NCBI GenBank assembly: GCA_021785795.1
Contig: JAJYEK010000082.1
Span: 1-15,073 of the forward strand
Direction of reading: 5' to 3'
DNA from: Pseudomonadota bacterium
Lineage (GTDB): Bacteria > Pseudomonadota > Gammaproteobacteria > Acidiferrobacterales > UBA6901
DNA length: 15,073 nucleotides
Shown here: positions 1 through 7,222 of the stretch, piece after piece
Layout of the letters: each line of letters starts with the position of its first letter
Position numbering within the stretch: the stretch's first letter is position 1
Translations under genes and position numbers: made by a program
Notes under the pieces: model-generated
The model's database searches: none
What the model was told of the DNA's origin: nothing
What the model saw: the letters and a program-made list of their open reading frames with translations, nothing else

Positions 1-331
1 TGCACAGGGGGATCGTAGCAACACGGGAAGCCCTATGGAGTGATCGGCGAACGTGGCCGGCCAACGGAGGATCCGTGAATTTGGTGGCCATTCGGCCATG
101 GAATCTCCGTGGCCATGCATAGCAGGGGTCTTGGCGGGAGGTGGGGTATTAGAACTATTTTATCCGGCCAGACCTCTTCGAATGGGATACAACTTTATTT
201 TTCCTTCGATACGATGGGTTGTCCAAGAATCTTGGATCAGGATACAACTTTATTTCTTGGCCAAAAAACTGGGCAACGATTATTCAAAGACTTAGGCGAA
301 TTTTAGGATACAACTTTATTTTGCTTCTACA
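1..331. mobile_element. End of a multi-site transposon (Tn7/Mu/IS21-like organisation), body to the left
   Basis: Three direct copies of GGATACAACTTTATTT lie at 185-200, 240-255 and 306-321, spaced 55 and 66 bp apart. Several identical, irregularly spaced sites near a terminus are what Tn7-, Mu- and IS21-like transposases bind. The outermost copy, read on the minus strand, sits just inside a TGT terminus at 331, and beyond it the sequence becomes an otherwise normal coding region. The body would lie left of the window. Positions 2-43 are open and could be the last codons of an element gene, but that is too short to identify. The two GTGGCCAT words near 80-120 may be further internal sites. 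The element family is not identified. Confidence 0.55.
185..321. repeat. Three 16-bp direct repeats (transposase-site type)
   Basis: The identical 16-mer GGATACAACTTTATTT occurs at 185-200, 240-255 and 306-321. The match extends imperfectly on the 3' side: on the minus strand each copy is preceded by a GAAG- or CCAAG-like word and an A run. The intervening sequences do not resemble one another. The copies are exact, so the repetition is a direct observation. The role as transposase binding sites is inferred from position at the junction with a truncated gene. Confidence 0.85.
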
Positions 332-661
332 GAACGCGAGTCGCAGCTCAAGCATCGTCCGGACGAGTCCGGCCGCCGAAGCATAGTCCCAGTGCTCAAT
401 TCTCTTGCTAGCCCACGGGCTAAGCGGGGCCAAGATGATTAGACTAACACCGCGCGTGATTAGCGCGGTGAACAACACCGACGCGTAGAAATGCCTAGTC
501 GACGGTGACGCGATTCCGGCGTGGGATTTAGATACAAACATGCAGTGCCGCAAAACTTTGTCGAGTCCCTCGACACGTTTTAGGTACTCGGGGCTGGGTT
601 CATTGCCCAAGCGTCCGTCGCTGACCATTGCCTCGACGTCATAACTGCTCGTTTCCGACAT
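284..661 (-). pseudogene. 3'-truncated DUF5677-like protein gene
   Basis: The ATG at 661-659 follows a good ribosome site (AAGGAGG, 667-673 on the minus strand). About 110 codons read as ordinary protein, with FYASVLFTALITRGVSL in the middle and HWDYASAAGLVRTMLELRLAF at the end. This pattern resembles DUF5677-type helical proteins, in which an Arg-Thr-Met-Leu-Glu helix recurs. At position 331/332 the sequence enters the transposon end, whose repeat encodes the unrelated tail SKIKLYP before a stop at 284. The original C-terminus is therefore missing and the gene was broken by insertion. Function is unknown; the family assignment is from memory of its motifs. A perfect inverted repeat (GTCCGAT, CCC, ATCGGAC; 784-800) lies upstream and could be an operator. 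Confidence 0.6.
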
Positions 662-879
662 GTGCGCCTCCTTGAGACGAGATGCGCCCAGTGGGGACAA
701 ATACTCATTTTACCCACCATGGACTTCAACGTTATACCTAACGAGAACGCCAAAGCCGGGGTAATCAATAAACCGTACACCGCGTCCGATCCCATCGGAC
801 TCCAGCAGCGCCTTATCGTACACAGGTTACTAACGCTTACGTTATGCTCGCCGGCCAAGGCGCTGGACGGCGGGCCAAA

Positions 880-960
880 GTGTCCGCCAAGGCATCAGAA
901 CGGTGTCCGCCATGACCCCAGAATGCCATCCGCCATCAAATCAGAATCGTGTCCGTCTTA
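880..960. mobile_element. Remnant of an IS21-family-type insertion sequence end
   Basis: The word GTGTCCGCCA appears at 880-889 and 903-912, a variant CATCCGCCA at 927-935 and a partial GTGTCCG at 949-955. The period is about 23 bp. ATCAGAA-like words (893-900, 918-924, 939-946) alternate with them. Alternating GTGTCCGCCA and ATCAGAAT words at about 23-bp spacing are typical of multi-repeat IS21-family ends. No istA or istB reading frame is present beside it, so only a terminal scrap remains. The rest of 662-1081 holds the upstream region of the truncated gene and nothing else I can recognise. Confidence 0.55.
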
Positions 961-1081
961 GGCCAGCGCACACAGCCTGCTGCGCAATTTTGCTCGACGC
1001 ATCTTGAACGGCTGCCTGCCTACGCGCCGGAGTACTGGCCTACACAGCGGTAGAGGAGTAGATCGGCCCGTGCCAGTGGTT

Positions 1082-3688
1082 TCACAACGCCCGCCACTTC
1101 CGCTTGAGCCAATGCAAATATCCCGGTTTCGACCGTACGGTAGGCTTGCGCTGAATGGCCCGAATATAAGCCGGCATGTGCGGGTTTGCGGCGATCACCT
1201 TCTTGAGTTCATCCGCGAATTGCGCGCGCACGTTGGCCGAATGAAATAGGCCCTGCATTCGCATCAGCGGGAACGCGCGTCGTTGCGGCGTTAGATGTGG
1301 CCCCTTCAATACAGGGTGGTGCCCCCGTGATGACGATCGCCCCAGAATCAATGGCCGCGGCCTTCGAACTGGGCCATGCAATAACGGGTACATCGGGTAC
1401 CTCCCCGACGACGACGTCGGGGTTGATGGGCCTAAGATGAGGGGAGGCGTGGGCGCGCAAGGATCACGTAGGAGCAGTCCGGCATAGACATTGTCTTGGT
1501 ATGGGTAGAGCGAGATCGGGTTAGGGTAGCCCGAAGTCGTGCAAAAATTCGATCTGAGGTTCCGATTCAAATTGGTCGCGACGACGTTTGTCACGAGAAT
1601 ATCGTGGTTCGTGTCGCCCACGGTCGCACGGAATGTCACCCCAGTGCTTTCGCTCGTCAAGATCGAGGCGCGGTACCGGATCAAGGTACCGGCTTGGGTC
1701 ACCGTGCCTACCGTGTTGGAGGTAGAGCCACCCACCTCTGCCTGAAATCCGAACCCGAGCGACGGTTTGGTTGGGAACGACACTTGCCCCCCCAAGTCGA
1801 GGCTCGAACCGTTGCTTGCCGTGTTCGTGTCAGTGACGGTGACATCGGAGTACGTGCCCGTCTCAAAGGTATTCTCCTGCCCGAGCCCATACGTCGCGCC
1901 GACTTGCAGAATCTGTGGGGAGCCGGCCGGCACAGTGCATTGGCCGCAGTCCGCAACGCTCGGTAATAGCACAAAACGTGCGCCTTGCCAGCGCGGGTCG
2001 ACGCTTTGCCCATAGGGAAAGAATGGATCCAGCCCAACCAACGTCATTGCCTGCGGCCGGCTAATGTCGATCGTTTGGAGCCCGGTTTCGGTCGAAACGT
2101 AGCCCGCCTTGCAGGGATCGGGTATCGCCGTTGTGGTCTCACCGAACGCGCACATCGCGACCTCGAGGGTTGTCATACGGCCCCAGTTAGGTTCCTGGGT
2201 CGGCAGGTAGCGCGTAATGGTCGTGCCGTTGTCGTCGTACACATTCTCGGTTTGGTCGATGGCGAGGTCGAAGGAGTCATACCAGAAGGCCTCTTTTTCA
2301 TAAGCGCCCACCGAGTAATCGGGATCTGCTTTCTCGAATCCCTCCGTTGAAGAGTTTTGAACGGTGGCTAGGTCGTTCACAGCGCTTGACTGCGTTGTCC
2401 CGTTGATTGTTTTGGTGTTGTTACAATTGGAATTGCTAAAGCCAGTGGTGCCTCCAAGGTCCACGACAAAGGAGATCCCCATCTTGAGCGCATTGCTCGT
2501 GCTCTGGCAGGTCGCCGCGATATCGCCGGACGCATTGCTCGACGCATTCATCGAGCTGATTGAATAGCGAGTGCCTTCGGTGACTGTGTCAAGGATCCGA
2601 GCCTCGCTCGAATTTCCCGGCGGCATATATGCAATCGCATACGGGACGGCTTTGACGCTAATCACAGACGTCGGGTTCACGGACAACTGGAACCATGATG
2701 AGTCGTGCGTATCCGTGAACGACCCAGACGTGCTGTGTCCCGTCAGATCAGCCCACTGTACAAAACGCCAAGAACTACGGTTTGCCCTCTTGGGCTTTTC
2801 ATACCTATCGCATGCCCAGCGCTTGACGCGCCCCGATTTGACTTCCCGCAGGGTCAAACCCGCCGGACACCCCTTGGCCCCGCCCTTGTTCCAGCTGACG
2901 GGGCCACCCCCCAGCCGGCTATCGCCCTCCGAGTAAGTTATGTGCGCCCGCAGGTACGCGCTAACGTCCATCAGATCGGCAGGGACGTAGAGAGTTTTTG
3001 TTGCCGAGGCGCCCTCCGCAACCGACGTGCCCCCGCTCGCGCCGGGACCAGAGAAGTCGGCAGTCTGGTGCGTGCCGATATCTTTCCAATATCCGAGGTT
3101 GCCGTCCGGACTCTGGCTTGGGGTGGCCGAAACATCCACAAGCGGCTCCCCGTCGGGACCAGCGGTGGGCTGGCCGTTACTCCACTGACACTCTTGGTCA
3201 ATCGAAGGCATGCCAGCCTTCAGATCCGGGCCCGGAGAGGCTGTCGTGTAACAATCGACAAACTCCTGGATGGTGACGTCGAAATGCGCCGTATTGCCGG
3301 CCACGGGTGTCCACGTGCCGAACTCGTTGATCCAGTTTGCCGCGGCGGCGTCGGCTTTCTTACCCAGGTTTGTGAACCCGACCGCCACAGGCACGGAGAC
3401 ACACATATCGTTGGTGGTTTGCACCGCGGATTGCGTCTGAACACCCAGTCCCGCAGTCCAGCCTGGCAGTTTCGTAGTTACATTGTTTGCCCCGGTGCTG
3501 AGGGGCCCCGACAAATTGAAATTGGCCACCCAGCTGGGATTCCCGACGAGCGGTTGAATGTATTTGGCGCCATTACCGCAATCGGCATACACAGGAGATA
3601 CAGCGAGCGTCAACGTTACTGCGGCAATGAGATTGAGCAATGGCTGCAGTGGGCTTCCCAGTTTAACTGGACGAGGTTCCGGACTCAT
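1082..3688 (-). CDS. Large secreted or periplasmic protein of unknown function
   Basis: This 868-residue protein starts at an ATG preceded by GGGGAGGGACAAAC, a strong ribosome site. Residues 1-35 form a Sec signal peptide: a basic start, a hydrophobic core LIAAVTLTLAV and a probable cleavage after VYA, before DCGNG. The mature part is rich in Ser, Thr, Asn and Gly with scattered cysteines, for example DCGQC, consistent with a disulfide-bonded beta-rich exoprotein. Around residues 630-740 are long alternating Ser/Thr strands with a Gly-rich stretch (GGQVSFPTKPSLGFGFQAEV). These vaguely recall aerolysin/ETX-type pore-forming modules, but that is only a shape impression. The last 120 residues are Pro/Arg-rich with repeated LILG or LLHG units, then a basic helical tail. 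The gene stands alone. I do not recognise a family. Confidence 0.8.
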   Translation of the reverse strand: MSPEPRPVKLGSPLQPLLNLIAAVTLTLAVSPVYADCGNGAKYIQPLVGNPSWVANFNLSGPLSTGANNVTTKLPGWTAGLGVQTQSAVQTTNDMCVSVPVAVGFTNLGKKADAAAANWINEFGTWTPVAGNTAHFDVTIQEFVDCYTTASPGPDLKAGMPSIDQECQWSNGQPTAGPDGEPLVDVSATPSQSPDGNLGYWKDIGTHQTADFSGPGASGGTSVAEGASATKTLYVPADLMDVSAYLRAHITYSEGDSRLGGGPVSWNKGGAKGCPAGLTLREVKSGRVKRWACDRYEKPKRANRSSWRFVQWADLTGHSTSGSFTDTHDSSWFQLSVNPTSVISVKAVPYAIAYMPPGNSSEARILDTVTEGTRYSISSMNASSNASGDIAATCQSTSNALKMGISFVVDLGGTTGFSNSNCNNTKTINGTTQSSAVNDLATVQNSSTEGFEKADPDYSVGAYEKEAFWYDSFDLAIDQTENVYDDNGTTITRYLPTQEPNWGRMTTLEVAMCAFGETTTAIPDPCKAGYVSTETGLQTIDISRPQAMTLVGLDPFFPYGQSVDPRWQGARFVLLPSVADCGQCTVPAGSPQILQVGATYGLGQENTFETGTYSDVTVTDTNTASNGSSLDLGGQVSFPTKPSLGFGFQAEVGGSTSNTVGTVTQAGTLIRYRASILTSESTGVTFRATVGDTNHDILVTNVVATNLNRNLRSNFCTTSGYPNPISLYPYQDNVYAGLLLRDPCAPTPPLILGPSTPTSSSGRYPMYPLLHGPVRRPRPLILGRSSSRGHHPVLKGPHLTPQRRAFPLMRMQGLFHSANVRAQFADELKKVIAANPHMPAYIRAIQRKPTVRSKPGYLHWLKRKWRAL

Positions 3689-3858
3689 GTTTGTCCCTCC
3701 CCGGGCTTGTTGTTTGTTCGAGGCGCGAACGGTGGTCCGGCCTGTGCGCGCATGTGTGCTCGCGGGCTAGTTTAACCCAGCAAACCCACCATTTGCGAGT
3801 TGAACGGGGCTGTTGAGTCGGCGGGGATGGATCCCAAATGCCGTGCAGAACCAGCCTT

Positions 3859-3972
3859 TTAGTACAAGCGCTGGGCTTCTGGCGTTAGACTGTTGTCGTC
3901 CACGATAATTACTGAACCCCTCTGGTCAACGACCCAGGCACCTCTCCCGCTTTCCAGGGCGACAGGAAGCAC
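3859..3972 (-). CDS. Possible small 37-residue protein directly after the GFA gene
   Basis: A GTG at 3972 lies 6 nt after the GFA stop codon, in the same frame, and opens a 37-codon frame ending in TAA at 3859. The translation reads like real protein, with AWVVDQRGSVIIVDDNSL followed by TPEAQRLY. It could be a translationally coupled small protein, a C-terminal extension of the upstream gene separated by a premature TAA, or the remnant of a larger gene. A weak AGAGG lies upstream inside the GFA coding end. I do not recognise a family. The protein-like composition is the only support. Confidence 0.4.
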   Translation of the reverse strand: MLPVALESGRGAWVVDQRGSVIIVDDNSLTPEAQRLY

Positions 3973-3978
3973 CTTGCG

Positions 3979-4377
3979 TTATTTGCCTCTGCGGTCATGT
4001 GGCAGCGACGGAATCGAAGCGACTGAATCCACCCATCCCAGCTTGCTTTCGGACCATATATTCACCTTGGGCTCCAGAGCACTGGCACCGTCGAGGGTGC
4101 CCAAATAAACAATGCATGCGCCCGGGTATTTATCGTTCAGATTGAATATCGGCGTGCCGCACTCGCCGCAGAAGTGCTTCTGGCCTCCGGCCACCGCGAA
4201 AGCGCGCAGCCGCTCCGGACCCTGGGTGAATTCCAACGCGGAATGCGCAAATACCGCATACGTAGAGAACGCGGCCCCGCTGTGCGACCGGCAGAAATTG
4301 CAGTGGCAATTGACCACGTTAAGAAGCTCGGAATTGAGCTTGAACTTTACCGCTCCACACAAGCATGACCCGTTCAT
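3979..4377 (-). CDS. GFA/CENP-V-fold zinc protein
   Basis: This 132-residue protein belongs to the GFA family (named after glutathione-dependent formaldehyde-activating enzyme), small cytosolic zinc proteins that mostly have no proven substrate. The zinc ligands are all visible: Cys5 and Cys7 in SCLCGAV, the Cys24/Cys26/Cys29 cluster in CHCNFCR, and Cys70/Cys73 in CGECGTPIF. The length is typical of the family. The ATG at 4377 follows GGGAGGCGTACG, a good ribosome site. The last residues are basic. The stop is followed within 6 nt by a small in-frame ORF. The protein is probably a glutathione- or thiol-adduct-handling enzyme, but activity cannot be deduced from sequence. Confidence in the family is high and in the reaction low. 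Confidence 0.92.
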   Translation of the reverse strand: MNGSCLCGAVKFKLNSELLNVVNCHCNFCRSHSGAAFSTYAVFAHSALEFTQGPERLRAFAVAGGQKHFCGECGTPIFNLNDKYPGACIVYLGTLDGASALEPKVNIWSESKLGWVDSVASIPSLPHDRRGK

Positions 4378-4533
4378 CGTACGCCTCCCTTCGTCCTGGT
4401 TTATTAAAGACCGCAGTCCTCTGCTCCGCCCATACGTCCTTTCGACTTGGGGCTCGTCGTCCAGTATTGTTGGAGCTGAACACCTTCCGCGGAGTTATGC
4501 TGGCGACGTAATCCCCACAGGCGTGCGGAAGCG

Positions 4534-4842
4534 CTAGAAAACCCACGTGTTATTGCAGCGTGTGCAATGCGCCTGCGTTTTTCTTTCCTTTCGGGCAAGC
4601 CCCGTCACCAGCAGTGAAAGACCATCGGTGAGGACGGCGGCCGTCGCCTTGCCGCCGCTGATACCCTTCTTTTGCATGATGGTCTTGGTGCGAACCGTGC
4701 CGGCCGTGTTGCAGTGAGGGCAGACCATCGGCGGATTAATCGGGCCATACGTCTTTTCCGGAGTTGCGGTTAATCCGCCCACGATACCTGCCGCGAGCGG
4801 AATCATCATGATCAACACCAGTATTATGATGACTGGGACCAT
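4534..4842 (-). CDS. Membrane-anchored zinc-ribbon protein
   Basis: This 102-residue protein begins with a hydrophobic segment at residues 2-23 (VPVIIILVLIMMIPLAAGIV), which should act as a membrane anchor. A two-half zinc ribbon follows: CPHC at 41-44 and CTRC at 93-96, with a basic glycine-containing linker and a second moderately hydrophobic stretch (LLVTGLA) between. The ATG at 4842 follows GGAGGAAGGGACC. Small proteins of this layout are common in phages and mobile elements and have no assigned function. It faces left, divergent from the mobilization operon, across a 507-bp gene-free region. A second, unrelated zinc-ribbon/membrane protein occurs at 13003-13485. Confidence 0.72.
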   Translation of the reverse strand: MVPVIIILVLIMMIPLAAGIVGGLTATPEKTYGPINPPMVCPHCNTAGTVRTKTIMQKKGISGGKATAAVLTDGLSLLVTGLARKERKTQAHCTRCNNTWVF

Positions 4843-5183
4843 GGTCCCTTCCTCCCATCAGATCGTGCTGAAGAGTGTGCCAGCGGCCCGAGGAAAATCC
4901 AATATAGCCGTCCAACCCCGGACGGCTGAGAGATCGAAACCCGGATCGAGCAGAGATCAGAGCCCGAGCACAGCGACGGAAAACCCCGAATCAGCATCGT
5001 CGGCACAACCGCAACCATCCGGTGCGATTGTGTGTACAGGTCACTCGCAGAGTGACCGTCTAGCTCCGCCTTGACTCCGTGGAACCCCCCGACTCTGACC
5101 CGTCTCGGCCACATCCAAAACAGAATCCCCGCACGAAACCCACGAATCAGCACGCGTTCGACACCGCTTGGACGCATCGCCCG

Positions 5184-5203
5184 CGAGGCAAAGCCGTGCC
5201 TCG
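5184..5203. repeat. Perfect 7-bp inverted repeat (hairpin)
   Basis: CGAGGCA, then a 6-nt loop AAGCCG, then TGCCTCG. The arms can be extended by GC pairs with a small bulge. It is followed by a GC-rich stretch rather than a T run, so a simple terminator is unlikely. Its position upstream of the traK-like gene suits a relaxosome-protein site or recombination structure. Confidence 0.55.
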
Positions 5204-5228
5204 GCGCGGTTTGGGCACGGCGTTTTAG

Positions 5229-5308
5229 GAATTTCCGCATCACCCCGTGATGTTTCACGTCGCCTGAGGTTTCCGGACAATGAAAAACGAAAGCCCGCGA
5301 ATTTCCGC
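5229..5308. promoter_or_regulatory. Repeated 10-mer and hairpin upstream of the traK-like gene
   Basis: GAATTTCCGC occurs at 5229-5238 and again at 5299-5308, 70 bp apart, each followed two bases later by CAC. A short perfect hairpin, CATCAC-CCC-GTGATG (5238-5252), adjoins the first copy. The second copy is embedded in CCGCG-AATTTC-CGCGG and lies about 40 bp before the ATG of the traK-like gene. Pairs of short repeats here could be binding sites for the TraK-like protein or an autoregulatory operator. No convincing sigma-70 promoter could be placed. Confidence 0.4.
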
Positions 5309-5349
5309 GGCACACCATTAATAGGAACATCACTTCCCAGGAGGGACTC

Positions 5350-5730
5350 ATGACAGACAAGTCGAAGCTCGCAGACCTCGCAAGCAACTACCCGCCGGGT
5401 TCCCGAGGACTCGGAATATGGGTCCTGCGCGAGTACGCGCAGATCACCTCCGCCCGGCGGCACGGGTGGTCGTGGGCGGACATTGCACAGGCCATGGATT
5501 TGGATGCCAGGAAAGCCAAGCCGCTCGCCGAAGCGTACCGGCGGGTCGCCCAGCGCATCGCGTCGGGACAACGCACCGCGCCCCCGGCCCGGGGTGTCCC
5601 CGCACCCCGACCGTCGGCGGCGGAGGCGACCCGCGAGCGGCTCCAACGCCCGCCGCCCGGGGCGGCACCGAAGACCCCGGAACAGAACGCGGCCGCTCTG
5701 GCGGCGAGCGGCGTGAAAGTCATCGACTAA
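5350..5730 (+). CDS. TraK/MobC-like oriT-binding mobilization protein
   Basis: This 126-residue basic protein is the first of three genes resembling IncP traK-traL-traM. The start ATG follows CAGGAGGG with ideal spacing. An N-terminal helical region contains a helix-turn-helix-like stretch (GWSWADIAQAMDLDARKAK, about residues 38-56), similar in feel to TraK proteins, which bind repeated sites beside oriT and wrap the DNA in the relaxosome. The second half is a Pro/Ala/Arg-rich flexible tail. Assignment rests mostly on gene order, size and the clear identity of the next gene. It probably binds sites in the preceding gene-free region and may repress its own operon. Alternative: a generic small DNA-binding regulator. 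Confidence 0.65.
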   Translation: MTDKSKLADLASNYPPGSRGLGIWVLREYAQITSARRHGWSWADIAQAMDLDARKAKPLAEAYRRVAQRIASGQRTAPPARGVPAPRPSAAEATRERLQRPPPGAAPKTPEQNAAALAASGVKVID

Positions 5731-5757
5731 CCCCCTCAACCCTATGGAGAGTGAACC

Positions 5758-6513
5758 ATGTCTATTTTCTACAGCAGTGGCTGCAAGGGCGGCACCGGCA
5801 AGAGTCTGACGAGCGCGGTGCTGGCCGATTACCTGATTGCCATCGGAAGTCCGGTGGCAATCATCGAAGGAGACCTGGGCCAACCGGACATCGCGCAACG
5901 GTTCAAGGAGGTCCCGGGTATTGCGCTTCGGGCCGTCAACCTCAACCGCGCCGGTGCCGCCGAGGCGGCGGTGATCAAGTTCGCCGAAGCCCTGGAGGGA
6001 CTTAGTCCGGAGGCCGAGATCGTGGTGAACCTGCCCGCCGCGGCCGGCGACACGCTGGACACCCTGGCGGGGCTCCTCATCGAAGCGGGGCAGTCCCTGG
6101 GCCACGACAGCTACGTCTACTACTCTCTGGGACACCAGCGGACCTCCAGCGAGTCGGCGATCCGGTCGCTGCGCGAGGGACTCCTGGGGGCGGTCGCCCC
6201 CGAGCGGCGGTGCATCGTCTATCCGCTCTTCCTGCAACCGGAAAGCGAGCGGTTTGACTTCGTGCGCAATGGCGCACGCGCCGCATTCCTGTCCGCCGGC
6301 GGACTGGAAGCCGCGATGCCGGCACTGCGTCCGGAATCCCTGGTCGACAAGGTGCTGAGTCTGCCAGGGACGTTCTCGGCGCTGGCGAAGCCCGACTCGG
6401 CGCTCACCTTCGGAGAACGGCTCTTCTTCGGACGTCAGTGGCTCCCCGCCGCGCATCAGTGCGTCGCCACCCTCTACCCGGCACCCCACCAGGAGTCAGA
6501 AAACCATGGATAA
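5758..6513 (+). CDS. TraL/MobD-like ParA/MinD-type ATPase
   Basis: This 251-residue protein has a deviant Walker A P-loop at the N-terminus, KGGTGKS (residues 10-16), followed by VAIIEGDLG near 33-41 and a Walker-B-like IVVNLPAA strand. This is the layout of single-domain ParA/MinD/SIMIBI ATPases. Members sitting between traK-like and traM-like genes are TraL (IncP) or MobD (pTF-FC2), accessory mobilization proteins rather than partition proteins. No parB-like gene or centromere repeat accompanies it. It begins 27 nt after the previous gene with GGAG upstream. It ends by overlapping the next gene by 8 bp, so the two are translationally coupled. Codon third positions are strongly G/C, like the rest of this operon. 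Confidence 0.8.
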   Translation: MSIFYSSGCKGGTGKSLTSAVLADYLIAIGSPVAIIEGDLGQPDIAQRFKEVPGIALRAVNLNRAGAAEAAVIKFAEALEGLSPEAEIVVNLPAAAGDTLDTLAGLLIEAGQSLGHDSYVYYSLGHQRTSSESAIRSLREGLLGAVAPERRCIVYPLFLQPESERFDFVRNGARAAFLSAGGLEAAMPALRPESLVDKVLSLPGTFSALAKPDSALTFGERLFFGRQWLPAAHQCVATLYPAPHQESENHG

Positions 6514-7222
6514 AGAAACGCCAGATCAGACCACCCCTAAGCAGGAGGCCCTTCGGGGCCTCCCGCCGGAATGGCGGGAGATGTTGATCGAGAACGCCGC
6601 CGCCATGGGGATCCGGGCGGATCACGACACGGCCTGGCTGCTCGTCAAGGCCTTCATCAATGCCTGGGCCGCCGCGGCCGCGGCGGGCGAGGCGGCGGCT
6701 GCAACCAGAAAAGAACTCGCCGGACTGCCGGATGCGATCTACCGAGGGTCCACAAACGCTGCAGCGGAGCTTCAGGGCGTCGTCGAGCACGCGGGAAAGG
6801 GGATCACCGAGCTCATCGTCGCCACCGGCACAGCGAGCATCGACAGGGCGGCGAAGCAGGCGGCGATGGCCATCGCCCAGGCCACCGAAAACCTCGGCAC
6901 CGCTGCGAGCGCGCGCCGTGAGGAACTAATCCAAGAAATGCAGACCGCGGCGGCCCAAGCCGCCCGGGATCAGATCCGGGCGGGCCTGGCGGGGAAGATG
7001 GCGCGATCGTGGTCCGTGGTCGCGGGGTCTCTGGCGTTCGCCCTGCTGCTCGGTGCAGGCATCAGTATCGAAGCGCAGTATCTCGATGGCAAAGTCCTGC
7101 CCTGGGGATGGCACACCGTGCGCACCGGCGCCGGGGAGTGTGGGCATGTCCAGATCGTCATCAAGGGTGTCGCCGGCCCGGTGCTGCGGACGATTGAGGT
7201 CTGTGGCGCAACCCCGGACTAG
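6506..7222 (+). CDS. TraM/MobE-like membrane-anchored mobilization protein
   Basis: This 238-residue protein has a long Ala-rich helical region (about 45-165, probably coiled coil). One clear transmembrane helix follows at about 168-188 (WSVVAGSLAFALLLGAGISI), then a short extracytoplasmic domain with two cysteines (212 and 233) that could form a disulfide. Third in the operon, with an AGGAG site just before the upstream gene ends, it occupies the place of TraM/MobE, which aid transfer by an unknown route. The topology suggests it ties the ATPase or relaxosome to the inner membrane. Similarity to TraM is by position and architecture rather than by a recognised motif. Confidence 0.65.
   Translation: MDKETPDQTTPKQEALRGLPPEWREMLIENAAAMGIRADHDTAWLLVKAFINAWAAAAAAGEAAAATRKELAGLPDAIYRGSTNAAAELQGVVEHAGKGITELIVATGTASIDRAAKQAAMAIAQATENLGTAASARREELIQEMQTAAAQAARDQIRAGLAGKMARSWSVVAGSLAFALLLGAGISIEAQYLDGKVLPWGWHTVRTGAGECGHVQIVIKGVAGPVLRTIEVCGATPD

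Larger units (their letters stand above)
4843..5349. other. Gene-free region upstream of the mob operon; candidate oriT
   Basis: In IncP plasmids and pTF-FC2 the transfer origin lies immediately upstream of traK/mobC, so this is where oriT would be expected. It contains two perfect hairpins (5184-5203 and 5238-5252) and a repeated 10-mer GAATTTCCGC (5229-5238 and 5299-5308). The second copy lies inside the palindrome CCGCG-AATTTC-CGCGG. I looked for the IncP nick core (ATCCTG) on both strands between 5041 and 5349 and did not find it, so any origin here would be of a diverged type. The long minus-strand open frames across it are antisense artefacts of GC-rich sequence. Confidence 0.35.

Noticed and set aside
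448..470. Perfect 8-bp hairpin CACCGCGC-gtgatta-GCGCGGTG
   Set aside because: It lies within the coding part of the truncated DUF5677-like gene, has no T run, and shows no sign of a regulatory role.
2705..3775. Plus-strand open frame (356 codons) opposite the exported protein
   Set aside because: Composition is Arg/Pro/Gly-rich and shadow-like, with no ribosome site. The minus strand has a signal peptide and a good ribosome site.
5041..6489. Long minus-strand open frame (482 codons) across the mob operon
   Set aside because: It is antisense to two well-supported genes with clear motifs and ribosome sites. Its Arg/Gly-rich translation has no motifs and arises from GC-rich third positions.
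5758..6513. Reading the ParA-like ATPase as a plasmid partition protein
   Set aside because: No parB-like partner or centromere repeats are adjacent, and its position between traK- and traM-like genes fits TraL/MobD better.
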